From NCBI GenBank assembly GCA_944385055.1, contig CALWVT010000003.1:169407-233406 (forward strand): a DNA stretch of 64,000 nucleotides, given 5' to 3'. A program made the position numbers and the translations under genes. Below are positions 60,896 through 64,000 of the stretch, one piece after another. This DNA is from an uncultured Clostridia bacterium. GTDB taxonomy: Bacteria > Bacillota > Clostridia > Oscillospirales > Acutalibacteraceae. The first letter of the stretch is position 1. Each line of letters begins with the position of its first letter. Below the pieces are notes generated by a model. The model was not told the DNA's origin. It worked only from the letters and a program-made list of their open reading frames with translations, and did not search any database.

Positions 60896-62449
60896 TTAAG
60901 CGCCCTCCTTTTTTGCAAGCGACTGCAGCGCGTGTTCGAAGTGCGAGAGCAGAAGATCGGCCATCGCGGGGGTCGTGATCAGCGGCAGCTTCGTCAGGGC
61001 GACGGGCGGGCAGTTCGGTTTATACGCCTGCGCGCTGATGTCGATGCAGGCGTCGTTTAAAAACCGGCAGAACGCGACGGCGTCCTCCACCGTGAAAAAG
61101 CGCAGCGCGGTCATGTGCGCCTGCCCTTCCACGCCGGCGCAGACGTCCGGGTAACGCGCGGCGAGCGCCTTGGTCTGCTCTTCGTAATAGCGGCCCGCCT
61201 CGGTGATCAATGCGCCGTTTTCCTGCAGGAATTCGATCGTAATCAGATACACAAGGCTTGCGAGCTCTTCCTGGCCGTTTGTGACGAGCGCGCCGAATTG
61301 GTCGAGCGTGTCGAACGCCTTGCTGAAGAGGATGCGGCTTGCCGGATACTGCCCGCCGCCGAAGCCTTTGCCGATCGAGACAAAGTCGGGCTTTAACCCG
61401 TACTGGCGGAACAGGAACAGACCCTCGCACCAGGCGCAGGATTGGATTTCGTCGCATAAAACGGGCGTATCGGTTTCGCGGCACGCGGCGTAGGCGCTTT
61501 GCAGGAATTCCTCCGACAGCCGGATGCCGCCGTAGTTCATCAGGATGATCTCATGGCAGAAGCCGGCCGTCTTATACGGCGGCGTGTTGTAGCGCTGGAG
61601 GATTCCCCGGAATGCTTCGGGGTCGTTGATCGGCACGGGTACGACTTTATAGAGTTCGGCTTCTTCTGCTTTTTCCTCAAACGCCGGCCACAGGCCGCGC
61701 ATGGTCTGCGCGAAAATCGTCGTGCCGTGGTAGCCAGCCGTAACGCCGCCCGCGCGGTCGGCCATCACGAGGAAGACGGGGATGCGGCCGGCGTAGGGGG
61801 CGGGGGTGCCGTTTAAGGAATAAAAGCGCGAGAGCATCATTTTGAGCGCCGCCTCGACGGCCAACGAACCTGTTTCCAGGTTAATGACGCCGTTTAAAAC
61901 GCCGGGCTCCTTTTTCTCAAGGACCGCATTTAACGTTTCCTCGTCATCCGGCGCAAGGCCGTTGGCGGCGGCAACTAAGCGGCGCTCGAGCAGGCGCGTG
62001 ATATAGCCGCGGGTGTTGTTGTGCGTTGCGTTCGGGATGCCGAGCTTTTTCGCGAATTCGACGAGCCGGTAGCCCGGGAAGCTGTGCCCGAGCGGGATGT
62101 GGTAGTGTTCGCTCTTGCCGGCAAAGTACAGTTTCCCGTTTTCACCGATGCGGAAAGCGCCCAGGCCCCCCAGCGGGGAAGCGGGCGTGCGCTGTGCGGC
62201 GCGGTAGGAAGCGCTCGGTGCGCCGACGCCTTCACAGGAAAACGGCGGCACGGCCTGCTTTCCGATTTGTGCCATCAGCGCCTTCTGGCGTTCGGCGAAG
62301 GCGGGCGGGTAGAAGTCCACTTTTTCATTTGCGAGGGCCTCACAGGCGTCGAGCGATGCCCCGGTCAGGAAAGCATGGGCGCGGCAGACGGCTTTTAAAT
62401 AGGCGCTCCCCAAAAGGTCCGAGAGCGAGCGCGATACGTTTTGCATCAT
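60896..62449 (-). CDS. Class III PLP-dependent aminotransferase
   Basis: The protein has 517 residues, longer than the usual 430. About 90 residues precede the part that aligns with class III enzymes. VLCDEIQSCAW holds the PLP-ring Asp, and SIGKGFGGGQYPASRI the PLP lysine. NLETGSLAVEAALKMM is the phosphate-binding block. Relatives include 4-aminobutyrate and glutamate-semialdehyde enzymes. Between a sugar isomerase-like gene and a Gfo/Idh/MocA gene it may act on an amino or keto sugar. A second ATG follows the first. Confidence 0.8.
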   Translation of the reverse strand: MMQNVSRSLSDLLGSAYLKAVCRAHAFLTGASLDACEALANEKVDFYPPAFAERQKALMAQIGKQAVPPFSCEGVGAPSASYRAAQRTPASPLGGLGAFRIGENGKLYFAGKSEHYHIPLGHSFPGYRLVEFAKKLGIPNATHNNTRGYITRLLERRLVAAANGLAPDDEETLNAVLEKKEPGVLNGVINLETGSLAVEAALKMMLSRFYSLNGTPAPYAGRIPVFLVMADRAGGVTAGYHGTTIFAQTMRGLWPAFEEKAEEAELYKVVPVPINDPEAFRGILQRYNTPPYKTAGFCHEIILMNYGGIRLSEEFLQSAYAACRETDTPVLCDEIQSCAWCEGLFLFRQYGLKPDFVSIGKGFGGGQYPASRILFSKAFDTLDQFGALVTNGQEELASLVYLITIEFLQENGALITEAGRYYEEQTKALAARYPDVCAGVEGQAHMTALRFFTVEDAVAFCRFLNDACIDISAQAYKPNCPPVALTKLPLITTPAMADLLLSHFEHALQSLAKKEGA

Positions 62450-62519
62450 GGAAATACCTCTTTCTTTTCAGTCGTATGGTCGGAAAATCGCTGCGGGATA
62501 AGATCGGAGAAGGTTTGGT

Positions 62520-63917
62520 TTATAAAGCACAGAATTCGATGCCCAACAGGCTGCACAGAAGCCGGATGCGCGCTTCAAAGTCGCCCAAGACGATGACTTC
62601 GTGGTGCGTGCCGCCGAGGGAGAGCCATTTCGTTACGCACGCTTCCACGCCGCTTGCGGGCCTGAAAAACAGGTACGGCATGTCGCAGCTTGCAAGGCTG
62701 CAGTCGTCCAAGACTTCTCCTTTTGCAAATAAAAGCCGGAACCGCTCGCCGCCCAAATAGGCCAGGGACATCACGGCCGCTTTTCCGGGTTCCGGGCAGA
62801 AGATGGGCGTGGGCGGGTTCGAAAGGCCGCCCTCCAAAAAGACACGGTCCATTAAGAACGGCTTGCGGTCGTGTCGGCAGGTTTTCCAGTTCCCCTCGCC
62901 CGCGTGGCACAAAAGGATTGCTTTGCGCGCGAAATCCATCATGTACATTTCACTGAAGTTTGCTTCGCCGCATAGGGAAATCATGCACGCCATCCACATG
63001 GCGGCGGTCGCGTCGCCCTCGGCGGCGTAGCCGAACCCTTCGGCCATCAGGTTCGACGCGGCTAAAAACGGCAGCTGCGTAAAGCGGCCGTCCGCGCCGA
63101 ATTCATCAAAATGCGCCGTATAGCCCGCAAAGCCGCCGTCTATGAGGTATTGGCGGATGCCGAGGTACATGCGCACGGCCTCTTTGTGGCGTGCGGCCGG
63201 CATGGCGGGGTCGATCTCAAACAGGGTGCGCTCCGCTTCCATGCGCGCCTGGATCGCTTCCGGAGTGACTTCGTCGCAGTAGCGCTGCAGCGTGCCGATG
63301 GAATCATAGAAAAATTCCGGCCCGAGCTTGCGGAAAACCGCCATGTCATCGGTCACAACGTCGCCCATGCCGGGGAGTTTGCCGATGATGCTGATTTTCA
63401 TGCGGCGCATGGCCTGCTGTGTCCGTGCGGCCGCGGCAAAATCGGCGACAAATTGCGGGAAGGCTTCCCCCAGCCGGTTGCCGGCGAAGAATTGGCAGGG
63501 GATGCCGGCGCGCAAAAGGGCATTGGCGTTATCCTGGGAACCGTGGATTCCCTGATTGACCGTCAGGTCCCATTCCCCAAAGGCCGGCGTCGCGGTCTGC
63601 TGCGGCTGGATCAAAGCCAGGGCCAGCGGCAGATGATTTTCCTGCATGGCATGGACAAGATATTGCCCCTGCGAATAGCTCAAAAGCAGAATCAGGATGC
63701 CGTCAAACGGACCGGCGTTATATTGCGAGACGAGCGCCTCGATTTCCGCGCGGTTTTTTGCTGCGTGCGGGAACGTAAAATCGGCCGCATCGCGCAGGTC
63801 CTCCAAAACACTGTGCACATATGTCTCCTGGCTCTCGGTGATCCCCGGGAACAGGGGCTCGTATCCTTCGAGCATCAGGGCGAGGACGCCTAAGCGGGGC
63901 TTGGAAGATGGTTGCAT
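62520..63917 (-). CDS. L-fucose/L-arabinose isomerase-like protein
   Basis: The protein has 465 residues. RLGVLALMLEGYEPLFPGI, GILILLLSYSQGQYLV, VNQGIHGSQDNANALL and the C-terminal SLGGTHHEVIVLGDFEARI follow the layout of the AraA/FucI-like superfamily, including His in the last block. It is not a standard AraA: the overall match is loose and its catalytic residues cannot be confirmed by eye. TAGGAG stands 7 bases before the ATG at 63917; the frame open upstream has none. The aminotransferase gene follows after 70 bases. Confidence 0.7.
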   Translation of the reverse strand: MQPSSKPRLGVLALMLEGYEPLFPGITESQETYVHSVLEDLRDAADFTFPHAAKNRAEIEALVSQYNAGPFDGILILLLSYSQGQYLVHAMQENHLPLALALIQPQQTATPAFGEWDLTVNQGIHGSQDNANALLRAGIPCQFFAGNRLGEAFPQFVADFAAAARTQQAMRRMKISIIGKLPGMGDVVTDDMAVFRKLGPEFFYDSIGTLQRYCDEVTPEAIQARMEAERTLFEIDPAMPAARHKEAVRMYLGIRQYLIDGGFAGYTAHFDEFGADGRFTQLPFLAASNLMAEGFGYAAEGDATAAMWMACMISLCGEANFSEMYMMDFARKAILLCHAGEGNWKTCRHDRKPFLMDRVFLEGGLSNPPTPIFCPEPGKAAVMSLAYLGGERFRLLFAKGEVLDDCSLASCDMPYLFFRPASGVEACVTKWLSLGGTHHEVIVLGDFEARIRLLCSLLGIEFCAL

Positions 63918-63948
63918 AAGAAAACTCCTATTACAATAAATTTGGACA

Positions 63949-63977
63949 GGAAAGCCGGACAGCCAGTCCGGCTTTCC
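63949..63977. terminator. Hairpin at the right edge
   Basis: GGAAAGCCGGAC (63949-63960) pairs perfectly with GTCCGGCTTTCC (63966-63977) across a 5-base loop. It is probably the terminator of the gene beyond the window, or a leader structure of the isomerase-like gene. Confidence 0.6.
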
Positions 63978-64000
63978 CTCCATCTCGTGCCTAAGCTACA

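Overview
The window comes from a GC-rich, spore-forming, anaerobic Firmicute, most likely a gut-type clostridium of the Oscillospirales (Ruminococcaceae-like). Five genes point to endospore formation: ylbJ, yqfC, yqfD, gpr and spoIIP. Pyruvate formate-lyase with its activase and a rubrerythrin point to anaerobic fermentation. Four glycoside hydrolases (families 13, 36, 51 and 3) and a sugar-acid operon point to growth on plant oligosaccharides. The assignment rests on gene content and base composition; there is no rRNA, tRNA or phylogenetic marker analysis behind it.

Layout. 0-1.7 kb: the end of a CpXC protein, then about 1 kb without a gene that is packed with perfect hairpins and holds two inverted copies of a structured repeat; a third copy lies at 49.7 kb. 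1.7-10.3 kb: alpha-glucosidase behind a LacI-type operator, alpha-galactosidase plus a DUF1848 protein, a small membrane protein, a lone CbiE-CbiT fusion behind a cluster of DnaA-box-like 9-mers, and an arabinofuranosidase. 10.5-13.4 kb: ychF, rubrerythrin, ROK glucokinase. 13.5-20.2 kb: a housekeeping cluster on the minus strand, phoH-ybeY-dgkA-era-yqzL-recO-mutS2, with a MITE-like palindrome between dgkA and era. 20.4-23.5 kb: pflB-pflA. 23.8-27.4 kb: ylbJ with a small cysteine-rich gene and niaR, divergent from yqfC-yqfD. 27.4-31.5 kb: a repeat-bearing TM2 protein, HAD and GNAT enzymes, a FlK-like thioesterase and a secreted CAP-domain protein.

31.8-35.4 kb: the branched-chain amino acid genes ilvB-ilvN and ilvC. 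35.4-37.9 kb: a 60-bp palindrome with IS-like ends, a P1B metal ATPase behind a CsoR-type operator, and csoR itself. 37.9-44.5 kb: an aminotransferase, an esterase, a DUF975 membrane protein with a glycosyltransferase, and an EF-G paralogue. 44.7-48.6 kb: gpr and spoIIP split by a hydroxyacid dehydrogenase gene, then two small exported proteins. 48.7-49.6 kb: a lipoprotein. 49.9-54.1 kb: a kinase-aldolase-dehydrogenase operon divergent from a LacI regulator. 54.1-57.1 kb: small unknowns, pyrE, and an ECF sigma factor overlapping a membrane-anchored partner. 57.2-64.0 kb: GH3 beta-glucosidase and a tight three-gene set (Gfo/Idh/MocA oxidoreductase, class III aminotransferase, arabinose/fucose-isomerase-like protein).

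The glycosidases release glucose, galactose and arabinose, which the glucokinase and downstream enzymes would feed to pyruvate. Pyruvate formate-lyase and acetolactate synthase then draw on that pyruvate. No sugar transporter is visible, so uptake must be encoded elsewhere. Least explained by known biology are the structured repeat family, the DnaA-box-like cluster, the isomerase/aminotransferase/oxidoreductase module, and the cysteine-rich gene linked to ylbJ and niaR. All motif, promoter and covariation calls were made by eye; no database search or folding program was run.
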